DNA from: Xestospongia bergquistia
Taxonomy: Eukaryota > Porifera > Demospongiae > Haplosclerida > Petrosiidae
Length of the DNA stretch: 64,000 nt
Direction: 5' to 3'
NCBI GenBank assembly: GCA_963965975.1
Contig: OZ014425.1
Coordinates: 4,477,501 to 4,541,500 of the forward strand
In this document: one piece after another, positions 46,725-60,333 of the stretch
Numbering within the stretch: position 1 is the stretch's first letter
Layout: each line of letters opens with the position of its first letter
Program-made: the position numbers and the translations under genes
The notes under the pieces: generated by a model
Databases searched by the model: none
The model's input: the letters and a program-made list of their open reading frames with translations, nothing else
Told to the model about the DNA's origin: nothing

Positions 46725-48499
46725 TCATCTTGACAAGAGAGCAGTCACAAGAGCAGCTCCGACACCCACTGCTGCCAGCGTTAACCACGTTCCACCACTT
46801 TTATTTGACGAGTCTGAAGATGGGTTTGTTAACTTTTCATGATTAAATTTATCAGGTATGCTAGCCTATAAAGGATAAGAAAAAATGTCATTGATTAGCC
46901 ATTCAAATGTGTGTGTCCTTGAGAATGCTGTGTAGTCTAATAGTGAATTATATTAATAAAAATAAATTCATTGTCCTAACCCATAAGAGGCAATCACATG
47001 AACTATAAAAAATACAATTAACACTAATATTATGGACTGCAAAATATAAGCATTTCACTAAAGGTGACATTTCAAACCATTTCATCATTCAAGCACACAC
47101 ATATATTATGACATATCTCTTAATGAACAGCTGATGATCAACAAGGAAAGATTAATTATCTGATATCAGTACAGGTTGTGATATCAGCTGGCAACCAGAC
47201 TAACCACCAGGTGCTCATTAGACAACAGGTGACTTATAATGGCTATACAACTTTTTGCTGATGGACACATGTAAGGAGGGATTTGTACACAAAGCCATAG
47301 ATATCAAAGATTCAGATTCCTTTTGACACAACTAAGCAGAGACCAACAGTTATTACTAAAGGATACTTTAATGCAAACTAAGTAATTTTAAATGGTATGA
47401 CATCCTGTGTCACATTACTGGGTGTTGGAGGATGTTACTAAGGAATAGTTGCCAAAATAGTCATTAGGTAGACTAAGTAACTAGAGAGTATGGCTCTACT
47501 CCAGGGGAGTTTCTTTGGGCAGTTACCATAACAGGTCATATCTAAGACAAACAACTAGCTGAAATTAAATGCTAGCTATCGTTATATTAAATAATAAAGC
47601 CATATCTGCTAACACTGTCACTGACAATGATTTGATTGTGTGAACAACATTATATACAATACACACTGTCTCTGTGCATTAAACTGAGGTAGAATATTGC
47701 ACTGACAGACACGACATCCTCCTTCTAATACATGCCCAATTAGATAGACAATGATAACCATACATAAAAGTGGATATTACAACAACAATATTATATGGCA
47801 TAGTGTCATTTCAGCTTCATTGTTCAGGGATTATTACATAATAAGTCCATGCATATCAACAACAGGAAAGTGTCAACAACATGCATACTTTTCCGTTAGT
47901 ACATACGAAAAACAAATGTATATCTGTGAACAGAATTTCGTGTGCTTTCAACTCACCCAACCATTTTGTTTCGCAATGAATGGTTGCATATTGTTACAAA
48001 TGAATGCTTTTAACCATCCCTCTACACTTTCGATGACTTGATAGTTGGTCTCTCGATAAGCTTTCACAGCAACTAAGACGGCAAAACAGAATAACGCTAC
48101 AAGTCTTCCCCAATTTACATCATCACTAAACATAGCAAACATCGCTCTGTGAAATGTACCATAGAACATACTGTCCGATAAATCGAGTTGATCCACTCTT
48201 TGCACAAGTTCTTGACTGTGTAGTTTCATAAAGTGTCTACAGGCACTTCTTAGACCGAGGTAAGCTTTTTTGTTCACTTCTGAAGAAAATGAAGGCTCGA
48301 CTACACCATGTGAATATCCGTTTAATCTCACCCCTTGACCAAGTAGAAGAGCATGAAACGTCTCGTGAGTAATCTCTGCTGTTTGTTTTATAAATTCTAA
48401 GTCTGCTGGAGGAGCCAGAACAGGTGATGATGGTCTTTTCGCACCTGCCGCCGTCCGCTCCTGTAAAGAATGCATATGACCCTCTACTACGACCGCCAT
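46725..48499 (-). CDS. Bcl-2 family protein with C-terminal membrane anchor
   Basis: Two exons (47957-48499 and 46725-46865) encode 227 aa. Bcl-2 proteins control apoptosis at the mitochondrial outer membrane. BH1 is clear at about 119-140 (FAMFSDDVNWGRLVALF), and BH2 spans the splice junction (PFIAKQNGW, then ASIPDKF, about 173-188), a common intron position in the family. The BH3-like helix (LRSACRHFMKLHS, about 83-95) lacks the usual Asp. The C-terminus (about 207-225, WLTLAAVGVGAALVTALL) is a tail anchor ending in SR. Whether it promotes or blocks death cannot be told; sponges have both Bcl-2- and Bak-like proteins. The 1.1 kb intron is long and without recognisable content. It lies just downstream of APEH on the same strand. 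Confidence 0.92.
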
Positions 48500-48737
48500 T
48501 ACTTTCTGCTAGTGAACTGTTTCAAATCTCGTTAGTGCTAATGTCAGCAACAAAGTCACATACCATCCACACGACAGCTGATAGTCAAACTTGTTTCTAG
48601 ATAGACGTAAAGTCAAATTGCGGTTTATAAAGAGGCGAAAGAGAAGAGGGGGAGGAGATATGAACATTAATAATTTAAATATTTCGTCGCATAGCAACAT
48701 TAATAATTAAACTTTGAAGTAACACACTAATTCTATT

Positions 48738-51700
48738 TTATTTCATACAGTGCTTATTAAACAATAGAGCACAGTGCATAAAGCAGTCAGCATCAGTATC
48801 GACTGACCAAAGAGGATGACTATCTTTAGGATACCAGTACAACCTATATAATAATAAGAAAACATTAATATAATATGTCTCGCTGTTTAAGTGTATTACT
48901 CGACATCTTTGCCTTGTGCTTTCAATGTAAAGTATAGTTCCTTTCCCTGAGAAGGAGGACACCTACGATCTTCTCCTCCTAACACAATAATGACTGAAGC
49001 CTTAACCTACATTACAAAGAGAGAGAATTTTCAACCATCTATTTCAACCATCTTTATGTATACATCTACAGGTAATTAGGTTTGTTAACTTGGTATATTC
49101 TACTCTACTATGTAAACATGCATCCATACTAGTTACAAAACTGCTCCGTCATACTCCAATATAGTTTATACTATAACTGTATAAACCAAATCCTACTTCA
49201 CACCTTCCCCTACTAATGACTAAGATAGAGTCTCTCTATTACCTGTTAACACAACTAGTCCATTATCATTTGCTAAGTAAACAAACTCTCAATGATCTTA
49301 TAAGGACAAACGAACAAGACAAACCTGGTGTTTATCAACTAAACTTAAATATTAAATTAATTAAAGGACACAAACCTAATTAACTTCAAAATCTGATCGA
49401 CACAAGGGAGTAGACCATAACATGCAATGTGAATACAGTTAACCATTTGATGATCATTTGATGGTCAACATACCTACCAATAACACCACTTATGTCATAC
49501 TAACAATTATCAGATCCCCAATATAAAAGTATACTTTAAAATATAGTCCCAAAGTTGCTCAGTCAGTTACTAAATGTAATTTGTATACTTTGAAATGTTT
49601 GATGTAGTGAGAATATGGAATATCTAATCTATGGGGTATCATCCTGTCATCATTTGTTGATAATCTTGTCCTTTGATAGATAGCCTTACTATTCCCACTA
49701 ATACTACAAATATATGACTTTCAGTTTAGCGTCACCGAAAAAGGGGATATACCCATCAGGTGACTGATGGATGAGTAACAAAAACCACCAAATATATATA
49801 AAATATACAACACTTTGAATTATTAAAACATTCACATTCCAATCAGAAGAACTACCCACTACATAATAACATGTGGTATTTCTCCCTGCTACCTGATGCA
49901 TGAAAAGATAAAGAATAGATATGTAGCACTTAAATAGTACTTCATTCAACAATGAAAATTGTATCATTTTAGTCTATATAAATGGTCACTATATAATAAT
50001 TACAATAGCCATTGATAAATGAGTGATTTTTTTCTCATCCTTTTTGAACAGATAGCAATGACTATTGGAGAAGAGATTGTTGCTTATACCATGTTGTAAG
50101 TTGGTAAACAATCTAATTGTCTATTAGCGTACTTGTATCAAAACAAATTATGCAACAAGTATCGTTAAGGAAATGATACATTCTTAGGGATTAAGAAGTA
50201 TGTGAATAATTTATGAAATCAACCAAAATGGAGCCAAAAGGGTAATTCCCAAATAACTGACGAGCAGGTAGCAGGTAGGAACGTGGCATCCAATATTTCG
50301 TCAATATTAATGAGAGCTTTTTGTATGGTATTTGACAATAGTATTTTGTTTGGTAATTTTTTCTTTAAATTCTATTTTTGTTGTGTTATTTTGCATCTTC
50401 AGAATAGGATCAAAATTTGAAATTTATACATTTCCAAAGAAGGCAACTATGAGAATTATTATAAACCACTATTGTTCATAAAAACACACAACCTTCCTAA
50501 ATGCAGCAACATCATGGATAAAAGACCAAGGGGGAAAAAACAAAAAACAGGATATTTTTACCAGAAGTTACAAAATCAACCTCAATATCATTCTGGAACT
50601 AAATATTGTTATTTATGAAACAGTTCAAATGTATTTTTTTCTTACAATGAAAGAGTCCCACTTTGCTCCCCAGAAAATAATTAGAAGTGTTTACTTGACA
50701 ACCAGAACTGACTGAATAATAATATTCATAATAACAATATATATATATGCATATCAACAAATGAATAACAGTTTCATTTTGAATGACTTAACTACATGTA
50801 AGACATTATAACAATGTTATTTTATGACTTCGTGATGGAGCTTGATATTTCTATATAAATTCTTCAAAGGACTTAGTATATAAACAGCCTTCTTTTAAGG
50901 AACCATTAGATCATTGTATTACAATTCAACTTATAATCTCCAGTTAGTATCTTGTTTGTTCTATTACATGTTAACAAATAAAACAATCAATTTATTGATA
51001 TATCTTCCATCATTACTACAAATTGTAATGACACTTATTTTAGCCTGAATACCATAGTAAGTTCTAAAAATAGATATATGTACAAGAAACAACATGATTA
51101 ACTAAAAATAGTACATGTGGGAGAGTTATTTATAGTGGTGGGGTGGACTCATAACAAATGCATAATGAACAGTCATGATAAACCAATTGACCAATGTATC
51201 ATCTTATCAACTGACCAATGTACCAACTAACCAATGTACCAATTGATCAATGTATCATCTTATCAACTGACCAATGTACCAACTAACCAATGTACCAATT
51301 GATCAATGTACTATCTTATCAACTAACCAATGTACCAATTGACCAATGTACTATCTTTTCAACTAACCAATGTACCAATTGACCAATGTACTATCTTATC
51401 AACTAACCAATGTACCAATTGACCAATGTACTATCTTATCAACTAACCAATGTACCAATTGACCAATGTACTATCTTATCAACTAACCAATGTACTAATT
51501 GACCAATGTACTATCTTATCAACTAACCAATGTACCAGTTGACCAATGTACTATCTTATCAACTAACCAATGTAACAATTGACCAATGTACCATCTTATC
51601 AACCAACCAATGTACCAATTGACCAATGTACTATTCCACTATCTTATCAATAAACCTTTTAGTATGTTTAGCAATTGATATACATTCTCAGAACTCTATT

Positions 51701-54700
51701 ATCAAAATATAATCATAACAAATCTAATGTACATCAACCATATAGTACTTACATATACATGTATACATACATGTACATATACATGTACATGTATACATAC
51801 ATATACATGTACATGTATATATATATATACCAGTTATTAGATCTTGCACTTGTAAAAACAGGTATTGTGTGTACTCTCATTTGTGGTTGAGATAAAATCA
51901 CACAATAATACTGAACTCATTGTATCTTAATACTATAATGTTATTAGGTTATATAATTTAATGAAAACTAAGAACAGACTTTAGCCAAATCAGGGTTGAC
52001 CTTATAGTGCTTCTTGTGTATGGGTTCGTATTACTTTACAAAATCTATTTTGATTATAATATGAAATATTATTACTACTAAGATAAATGAGGTTTATGTG
52101 CTAGCCTATATGTCTGTAAAGTCACAAAGAAGATATGTAGAGTGTTTGTAAAAGTATATCATATAGTCTGTTTACAAGTACGACAAGTGCTGACAAACTT
52201 AACAGAACTCTGTGTACTGTTTATTGTTGTTGCTGGTATTCAATACACATAGAGTGCTTCAGTCTCATAAGAGACCTTAGAGCAAAACATTAAAATATTT
52301 CAGTAGAACACAAATATGATATTGACATGTTGCCCTGACTACCTAACTAATGTTAGACATGATTACTCAATACAAGATATTATTGACGTGTGTACATTGA
52401 TTGTTCCCGAGATTGTCGTACATTATATGTTGTGCATCCGGTAGTTCCTGGAATTGTATTGCAAAGTGTACCATTTACATGCCAATTACTGCTAATTGTA
52501 ACTGTCTTGATGATGTTACAGTTAAGAAGGTACATTAAACAAATAAACATGAACTCTATAACCTAAAATTGTCATGAGAAACACTTTGATATTTTATAAT
52601 ATCTACTTTTGTTCATACAAACATTTGTCCATCTAGGGCATTTATCCTTTATCTATAAACATCCATCTATCCATCCATCCAACAACTCATTGATAACATC
52701 AAAGCTCACAAGCTTTACAAAATGATGTTTATAAGTTTCTGATATTATATTATACAGTCATCCACCCACTCGTGAGGAATGTTGTTAAGAGTTAGTTAGT
52801 ACAACAATTTATATGAGAAAAATATGCTGACAGCAATAACCGCAGACTCCAGACGACTATGCATCAAAGTAGTCGTGTCGTGTGCTGCATTCTCTTCGCA
52901 TAATGTACTCACTATTAAAGATAATGGTGTATTTTATACTCAAAGTTAAAGTATGAAAATTATGCTAAATATTACTCCACAGATATGTGTTAATGATCAG
53001 CTGTCTACTGTTACATCACTGCCGCCAAAAAATGAGTAATGTATTATATATCGTAAAACTCCTACATATAACATATGTACTGATTAATGTACCTCTCATA
53101 GTCTCATTTGTCCAACCATTCATCTTGCTATGTCAAATTTCTTAACTTCTACTTGGTCATTTTCCTTAAATCTATGCTATTAAATATTAAAATCTATTTG
53201 TCCATTTTATTAAGTATCATAAACTTTAAGTACACAACATACAAGATCTCAAGAGAAAAGTTTAAGTATCATAAACTTTAAGTACACAACATACAAGATC
53301 TCAAGAGAAAAGTTTAAGTATCATAAACTTTAAGTACACAACATACAAGATCTCAAGAGAAAAGTTTCGTATTTAATGATCAACATGAGACAATCACATG
53401 ATTGGCACATGTTGTTACATCATTCTGACATCATGGTGATATAATTAGAATACCATAGATCAAGGTAAGTACAAGAGAGCACAGTCGCTAACATGAGAAC
53501 TAGTGTTGGCATAGATCACAAGAGATGTATTAACCTTTGTAAAACATCTGTTAACACAATTGAATATTTAGTTGTTTTTTAGTATGAAATGATGAGAGCA
53601 TGGGAATGAGTCTTTTTAAATTCAAATTAGTATAATATGAGATCATACATAATGAACACTGATAAGGTCACTAATACAATTAGTAAAAAAACCCTCATAA
53701 GGTTAATGGAGTACAAACAAGCGTAGAGTAAACAATAGATAGATAGATGGATGAATGGATCAATGTATATTACAATATAAAGTCATGATAATTATATTCA
53801 ACAATAGATAATAATAATTGATTAAAGTACTTTTATTAATTTATGTTCAGTTGGTGTATGTCGTCAAGACAACTAAAACGACAAAGAGTATTTATTATTG
53901 AAAAGTTATTGGTATATTAACTAATGAATTATCTGTCATTAATAAAATAGAATAACAATTTGTGTGTGCGTGCTGATAGGATTGATACAGGACATACTGA
54001 CATTACAGCTCAAGAACAAGAGTCATTTGAAATACTGCAATTGATTGTCAAAGTAAAGACATTCCCAAGGACATATAACTCAATATGGCCATCTAGTGGG
54101 TGATGGCTATACCAAATACACATTAAGTTGTGATAGTAACTCATTTAATTGATATATTGTTTACTCAACCTCTCTCTCTTAATTATTTCCTTCTACTAAC
54201 AGAATGGAATGGGTAATTCCATTATGTCATTATGTGTATGTGTGTTAACAGACTGTGTACTTGTGTATGGATTTAATAGTATGTTCCCATGAACTCCAAT
54301 GACCTTGTCAATAAAGCCAAGTTATTATAGTAGATACTCTAATGAAATCAACTCGTTTTTTCCCATTGAATAACACTACATGTATTAGATATTGTCTGAT
54401 TGAGTCTATTATGTAATTAATAGATTATTGACTACAACATCTTGTAATGTGTCTCAATATCATGTAATAGTTTGTACATATTATGGGCAGTAACTTTGTT
54501 TTCAAGTATACAACTCAATATAAATATAGTATATTATCAATGGACTATTAATACTACCTAATACTTTATTACACTAATATTATAACATAACTAAACTATA
54601 ATTTGTGTATTAGAAAGAGTCTCTATTCTTTGGGACACACAAATGCACATTGAAGATTAAAAGTTTCAATTAGACTTCAGAAAATAACTAAAAACAATTA

Positions 54701-57700
54701 ACTACCAAGAGAATTAATAGCAATATTGTTTATGTTGCTATGGCAATATAAAGATAATTTATGCATCATTTTGGACATGTTTTTAGAGTAACTATTGAAA
54801 GTATTTATAATAATGTCTCACTTTGTATTTGCATAGTCAGCTATGTCACTAGTTAATAACATATATAGCTGGATAAGGGAGGATTTTAAATATGTTATTT
54901 GGCAAATTGGCCAACTTTTTTTGCCATGCCCACAATTATTGCATATATTTCATAAAAACAAAACATAACATCATTAAAAAAAATAATCCATCAACTTTTT
55001 TCTTGTGGATGGCTATAAACTGTTAGTCTTGCAAGCCAGACTCCACCCCTTTTAACACTAACTTATAGCTAGAGGGATTCCAGCATCAAGCCTATATTAA
55101 GTTTGTACATGCATCAGTAACTTGGTTGTCTTAATCTAACAACTAATCCAGCACTAATTTTTTCATTGAAAATGAAATAGTGACTCCTTGTAGTTAAGAC
55201 TACAATGAAACAATTATGTCAGCTACAAACAACGTATCAATGAGTGTGATAATACCCTCGGCCAGTATCTCATTTGGTAGTCTTCAATGCAAATCTCTCT
55301 TACTATGTTCAGTAATGTAATATCATTATTTTGCAATTAAAATATGTGGGTGGAATAGTCAGCAATCTGATTGGATAACAATATCCTGTTGCCTACATTA
55401 ACTTATTATAGATTTGATCTAGATTCTGTCCTCACTATCCAATGTCAAAAAGTGGAGCAGAGTCTAGTTCATGTAACAAATACATTATATAATAATACTA
55501 GTTTATTAAAACATTTATAATTGACTAATAATAAAATTAAGGAGATTATCATACTGAAGAGATTGGACTAAAATTATAACTTTCTTGTAATGTACAGACT
55601 CAACCAAATTATATAGACTTACCTTTTTAACATGGATAATAGGAGAAGCATTTAACATGTTAGCATACATTTCAGGAGTAGGAGGACTAGCAGGATCATA
55701 AGGTTGATTGACAACTGAACGTGACCTGTGAGAGAGAGAGAGAGAGAGAGTGAGAGAAGGGAGGGAGATTTAAATAAGTAAAAATACATTAGATAATATG
55801 TCTACTTACCAGTCTGGACTGTCTGATACATTGCACTCTGCTATATAAAAAACAATTGATTTAATTATAATTAATTATTAACTATTAATATTATGTTAAT
55901 AAGTTTACTTACATGCAATATCGATAACAGGATTACGAATGAAAGCAGCTTTATAACTATCCTATAATAACATGTAATAATTGGATATGATGTCATAATG
56001 ACTCACAGGATATTGACCAATGAGATGAGCTGCAATGAATCCACCATGTGACCCACCTTTTACTATCATACGATCTCCATCACCCTCTCCATTTTTCACA
56101 ATAGTCTCTGCAGCATACTATAACAAGTATTATAGCTGGCAATAAAACCTGTTTTACCTGTGTATCCTGTATATCAAGTGTTCCTACTTTACCAAGTAAA
56201 CTTGTAATTGCATCTTGTCCAAATCCCATAGAACCATTGTAGTTAACTGTATGTAAGGAGAGAGAGAGAGAGAGAGATTATCATCACAGGTAACAAAGTT
56301 TTTAACCTAACAAAACAGCAAACCCTAGTGCTACAAAGCAAGCATTCCAAGTTATAAAATCAGGAAAACTTCCAGCATGAGGACCACCATGAGGAAAAAC
56401 AATTAGAGGAGGGGGCGAGGGAGATGAGACAGGTGAAACAAAGATAGATTGATAGGACAGTCCACCTTTAAAATAAAGAGATTGTTTTAATAATAAATAA
56501 GATACAATAATTACCTCCTTTTCTATTCAAATCAATAACTCTCCATTTTATTTTCTCAGATAATGATGTACTAATTGATGCTAAATAGAATATACAATAT
56601 ATCATAGTTATTATTTATTATAATTATATAATATTAATATTACAGTTATTATTTATTATAATTATATAATATTAATATTATAGTTATTATATTTATTATA
56701 ATATACAGTAACTAACCTATCTCACAAAAATCAGTTTGCTTGAAGCCTACACTGGAATCATTTGGTAGCTTAGCAACAAGCTAGATGAAATACATTTATC
56801 TATTCATGACCATTTGCCCATCTATGCATTCATTTGTCTGTCCATTTGTATGTTAGTCTGTCCATTTATCTTTTTATGGATCTATCAATACATCTATACA
56901 AAAATAGACGTCAAACTCACTATTTTTGTTGGTTGGGCGGGGTTTGTATAACGAACTACTATCAGTCCATTCCATACATCTAGTACATTATATGTACCAA
57001 TATCAGTAGCAGCTGTCATACAATGAACATCACCAGTTACCATATCAACACATAATATATGATGTAATGACATTTGCATGTCACTGTAATAAAGGTACCT
57101 CCCATTTGGTCCCCAACAACGCTTTGGTAGAAAAAATGCATAAATACCAGTGAATCCTGTATCTATGAGAGAGGAAGGAAGGGAGGGAACAAAAGAACAA
57201 AGTATGAAGGAAGGGAGTGAAAAAAGGAAGACAGAGGAAAAAAAGGAAGTAAACAAATGGAAGGAAGAGAGAAAAAGAGAGAGAGAGGCAATAATTTCTA
57301 TTTTACTGTTCCAATCTCCTACTAACCTGTTGGTTTATTAATGATATCAATTAATGTTGTCATAGTTTTAGTTTCCCAGTCAATCTATATAATGGTACAT
57401 TATTATTATTATTATTAGGTTTATTAAGTACAGACTTGTTTGAGTCTAGCACATGGTCTATGAGGACTAGGTAGATCAGCATCACACTCTAAGAATATTA
57501 GTTTATTGCCTTGTGGATTAAATCTTGGACTATAAATGTACTTATTATTGTCTGTGAGTGCAGCTGGAGAAAGGAAGACGGTTACTATGGAAACAGATAC
57601 TGACTAAACTTACTAGAGGAGTTTTTCTCAAGATCAGCAACAAATAAAGTGGACCTATATAATGACATAATTATGACATCATTGCTTATTAATCCTTACT

Positions 57701-58825
57701 TTTGGTTAAAACAGTAGACAAACCCAAGTTTTAAAGGGAAATTATCATATCCAATAAATACCAGTTCATTAGTACTATCAGGTACCCATTGAGCCAATCC
57801 ACATGACAAAGTATCAGGAAAATCTACTATAATACATTCTTCAGTAGATATATCAATGACAACCACTACTGGTTGAACAACAGAGGTTAAACATTCTCCC
57901 CAGTGTTCACGAAATTTATATTCTGAGCCCTGATGACAAGAGAATATGAGAGAACATAAGAAGGTCAAGAGAAATCGTGTCTCTCACTGGTTCTTTATCA
58001 GACTCTCCTTCCTTCTTTTCTTTTTCTTCTCCTACAAAATACAAGAGTACTAGATAACAAAGATGTCCAATAACTTACCAGAAACTTTTTTAAAATAGGA
58101 GACACCTTCTGGTACTTTCTTCTCTGCAATATAAAGTAGTTTGGTCCCATCAGATGAGAGTTGAAAACTTCCAAATTGATCTGAAAACAAATTATGTGAA
58201 CAGCTAACAATGACAATCTAATACCATCATCATTAATATCACCATGTTTCTTGCCAAATTGCTCTTTAACATTAAGACTTTTTACCAAATAATTAGACTG
58301 CCATATCTAAGGATATCCATAAACTTCATGAAAAATTTAATATTAAAATATATTTTACTTCAATAAACTGTTGTGGTTCTGCTGTCTTCTCTGCTTTAGA
58401 TGTTTTGTCTTTTACTAATGTTGCCTTCACTCCTCCACTGACTGAATAACTCTCCATACAACTGAAAATAAATGATAAGAAAATATTAGTGTCAGATAAT
58501 AGACACAGACTCAGTCCTTAATGGTTATGAACTGAGTCTGAATGCGTTAATCAACTTATTCAACTACATACATTGATGTAGCATCTCGTTGAAAATTGCT
58601 GGTTATTACTACATCATATTTGTCTTCTTGTGTGCTCTGCAAAATGTAAGACTTTGCAAAACACACTTTCTTTCCTCTGTCCAAGTCTCTCTGAGACCAG
58701 TGCACTTCTACTTCACACGACCCATTCTCAGACGGAAAAATACGAGCTGATGTAGCTAGTGGTAACTGTGCCACTTCCCTGTAGAGTTTGCAAGCATCTT
58801 CTTGAAAAGAACCAGAGTTAGCCAT
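48738..58825 (-). CDS. APEH: Acylaminoacyl-peptidase (acyl-peptide hydrolase), intact copy
   Basis: Twenty exons encode 722 aa (human 732): 58572-58825, 58359-58461, 58225-58306, 58079-58180, 57988-58031, 57700-57929, 57614-57654, 57436-57563, 57327-57384, 56921-57162, 56717-56780, 56515-56580, 56307-56465, 56158-56246, 56007-56117, 55913-55961, 55810-55840, 55623-55725, 48900-49006, 48738-48843. All phases agree. This S9C serine peptidase removes acylated residues from the N-termini of peptides in the cytosol. The beta-propeller half includes [15 protein letters not shown] and [15 protein letters not shown]. The catalytic half keeps FPHGGPH, the nucleophile motif GGSHGGF, the Asp region [16 protein letters not shown] and the His region WYPKDSHPL. 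The intron between exons 18 and 19 is 6.6 kb, against 1.1 kb in the duplicate copy. Confidence 0.95.
51178..51650. repeat. 40 bp minisatellite, about 12 units
   Basis: Units of AACTAACCAATGTACCAATT plus GACCAATGTACTATCTTATC. The central units are nearly perfect and the outer ones diverged. It lies within the intron block present only in APEH copy 1. Confidence 0.92.
53210..53366. repeat. 51 bp tandem repeat, three units
   Basis: Three almost identical units (TTAAGTATCATAAACTTTAA through CTCAAGAGAAAAG) in the same APEH intron block. Confidence 0.88.
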
Positions 58826-59189
58826 GTGTGCAAAAAAGTAGGTGTGGTCAGATCCTGGGTCTGTCTATATGTTTAAACCATGAAAGGTTTTATATGTTTC
58901 GTTTACTCTCCCTCCCTTGCTTTCAGAAACATTATGATCAAGAGTCAAGCCAAATCCACACTTGCTGTTCACAAAGTGTGATATTTGTTTAATGTTTATT
59001 AAAATTATACAACTTTGTTAAATTTATTTAATAATGTTATCAAGTTATATTATTATTGAATATGTCGCATTTCAAACAATATGTTGAAAATTACATGAAA
59101 AAACAAATTGTTGTATCAACTATCTAGTGGGCGACTGTTAATTACAACAAACTTTCATCTCTGTAAACTAGAGGAAGTAGCTGACATTT

Positions 59190-59620
59190 TCCCTAGTCTT
59201 TCTACAGTACTCCAGTATTACTATTAACAGGTCCTCCATTGAGTGGAAATAACATACAACAAGTAAACCACCAGGTTCCTTTGTAGTGTATAGCACATGA
59301 ATGACCACATCTATCATTGTAATTACATTTAGCAGAGAATTTCATACCATTCATAAAATATGCACACCATCACTAATTAGTCCATCTCCAGCAGTACCAG
59401 AGTATCCTCCTACATTAAGTGTGTACTCAGTAGTATTGTCTCCAATACTGAATGTAGAGTACTGGGCATAAGCTGTGTTATTTTCAAAGTCTTCAAGATC
59501 TATTTATAAGGTATTTGTTCCACCTGGTGTAAGACGATGTACTTTACTAATTAAGGCCTAGCCAAAAATCTCCAGTAGACCCTGGAGCCAGCAACTCCAC
59601 TCACTGACCATACTATACTA
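59190..59620 (-). pseudogene. Fibrinogen C-terminal domain relic
   Basis: On the minus strand, pieces read IDLEDFENNTAYAQYSTF, then SIGDNTTEYTLNVGGYSGTA and, in another frame, MNGMKFSAKC, CAIHYKGTWWFTCC and PLNGG. These match the fibrinogen-related domain in order (Y-x-x-Y-S-x-F, VGGYxG-AGD, Cys-rich end with WW). A stop precedes IDLEDF and a frameshift plus stop separates the halves, so it is not functional. Confidence 0.72.
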
Positions 59621-59927
59621 AGAAATGCCAACATAGGAATTCAGAACATAACAATTCAGAACCATCTGATAACTACTCCTATTTTACCAACATACTCTTG
59701 TGACAAGATGCTAGCAGCACTATAATTTCAAAAAAAATATCCTCTTAGTTGTCAACTAGTCTCTCATTCTTTGACACTCATCACATGCAGATACCTACAG
59801 TAAGTCACAGTACAACTTATAATTAAGAAAAATACATCACGTACAACTCACTTCACATCTTTCATGACTCACTTCCATGTAAATCTCTCAATAACTCTAT
59901 TATAGGTCTTTTTTCACCAAGATGTCC

Positions 59928-60012
59928 TCATAGTCAATCCAGTTAAGTGTGTACTCAGTAATACTGTCTCCAATATTGAATGAAGAGTATTGAGTATAAG
60001 TCTTGTAGATGG
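59928..60012 (-). pseudogene. Second short fibrinogen-domain fragment
   Basis: Minus-strand reading YTQYSSFNIGDSITEYTLN repeats the diagnostic stretch of the relic at 59190-59620, then diverges. Likely a duplicate fragment of the same ancestral domain. Confidence 0.6.
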
Positions 60013-60333
60013 ACAGAAGATGACTTTTTTGACCATTTTCTGTTAAATGAATTGTCTTTCCCTTATTACTGGATATATACAGCAGTATTGTTTATAAAGA
60101 GAAGGTCCATGTTGTCCCATATAATCACATAATCCAGAGTGTCATATATATAAATAGTATGTATTATGACTATTTTATTAATGACTCTGTTGTATTAATA
60201 ATGACAGATGATAGCCAGACTTGTTTCAGTAGCAAAGGGGGAGGAGATTCTTAATAAGAATTTAATATTTCATCGCATAGCAACCTTAATAATTAAACTT
60301 TAAAGTAATAACAGTTAACACATTAATTCTATT

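Larger units (their letters stand above)
49007..55622. other. 6.6 kb intron of APEH with a block absent from the duplicate
   Basis: The parts 49007-49770 and about 55246-55622 align with the short intron of the second copy. The middle, about 49771-55245, has no counterpart there and is bounded by ATGAGT hexamers (49771-49776 and 55240-55245). It holds minisatellites (listed) and no coding region or clear transposon ends. Confidence 0.7.
58826..60333. other. Spacer between the two APEH copies
   Basis: Contains the probable promoter of the intact APEH copy (right of 58825), two fibrinogen-domain relics (listed) and, from about 60204, the 3' flank of the duplicate APEH, which matches sequence from about 48571 upward. 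Confidence 0.6.

Noticed and set aside
48509..48700. Minus-strand open frame upstream of the Bcl-2-like start as an extra N-terminal exon
   Set aside because: Hydrophobic and basic translation without motif; part of it aligns with the 3' flank of the second APEH copy, so it is spacer.
51675..51890. Open frame with many Tyr and Met residues
   Set aside because: Translation of an ACATGTATAC-type low-complexity tract inside the APEH intron.
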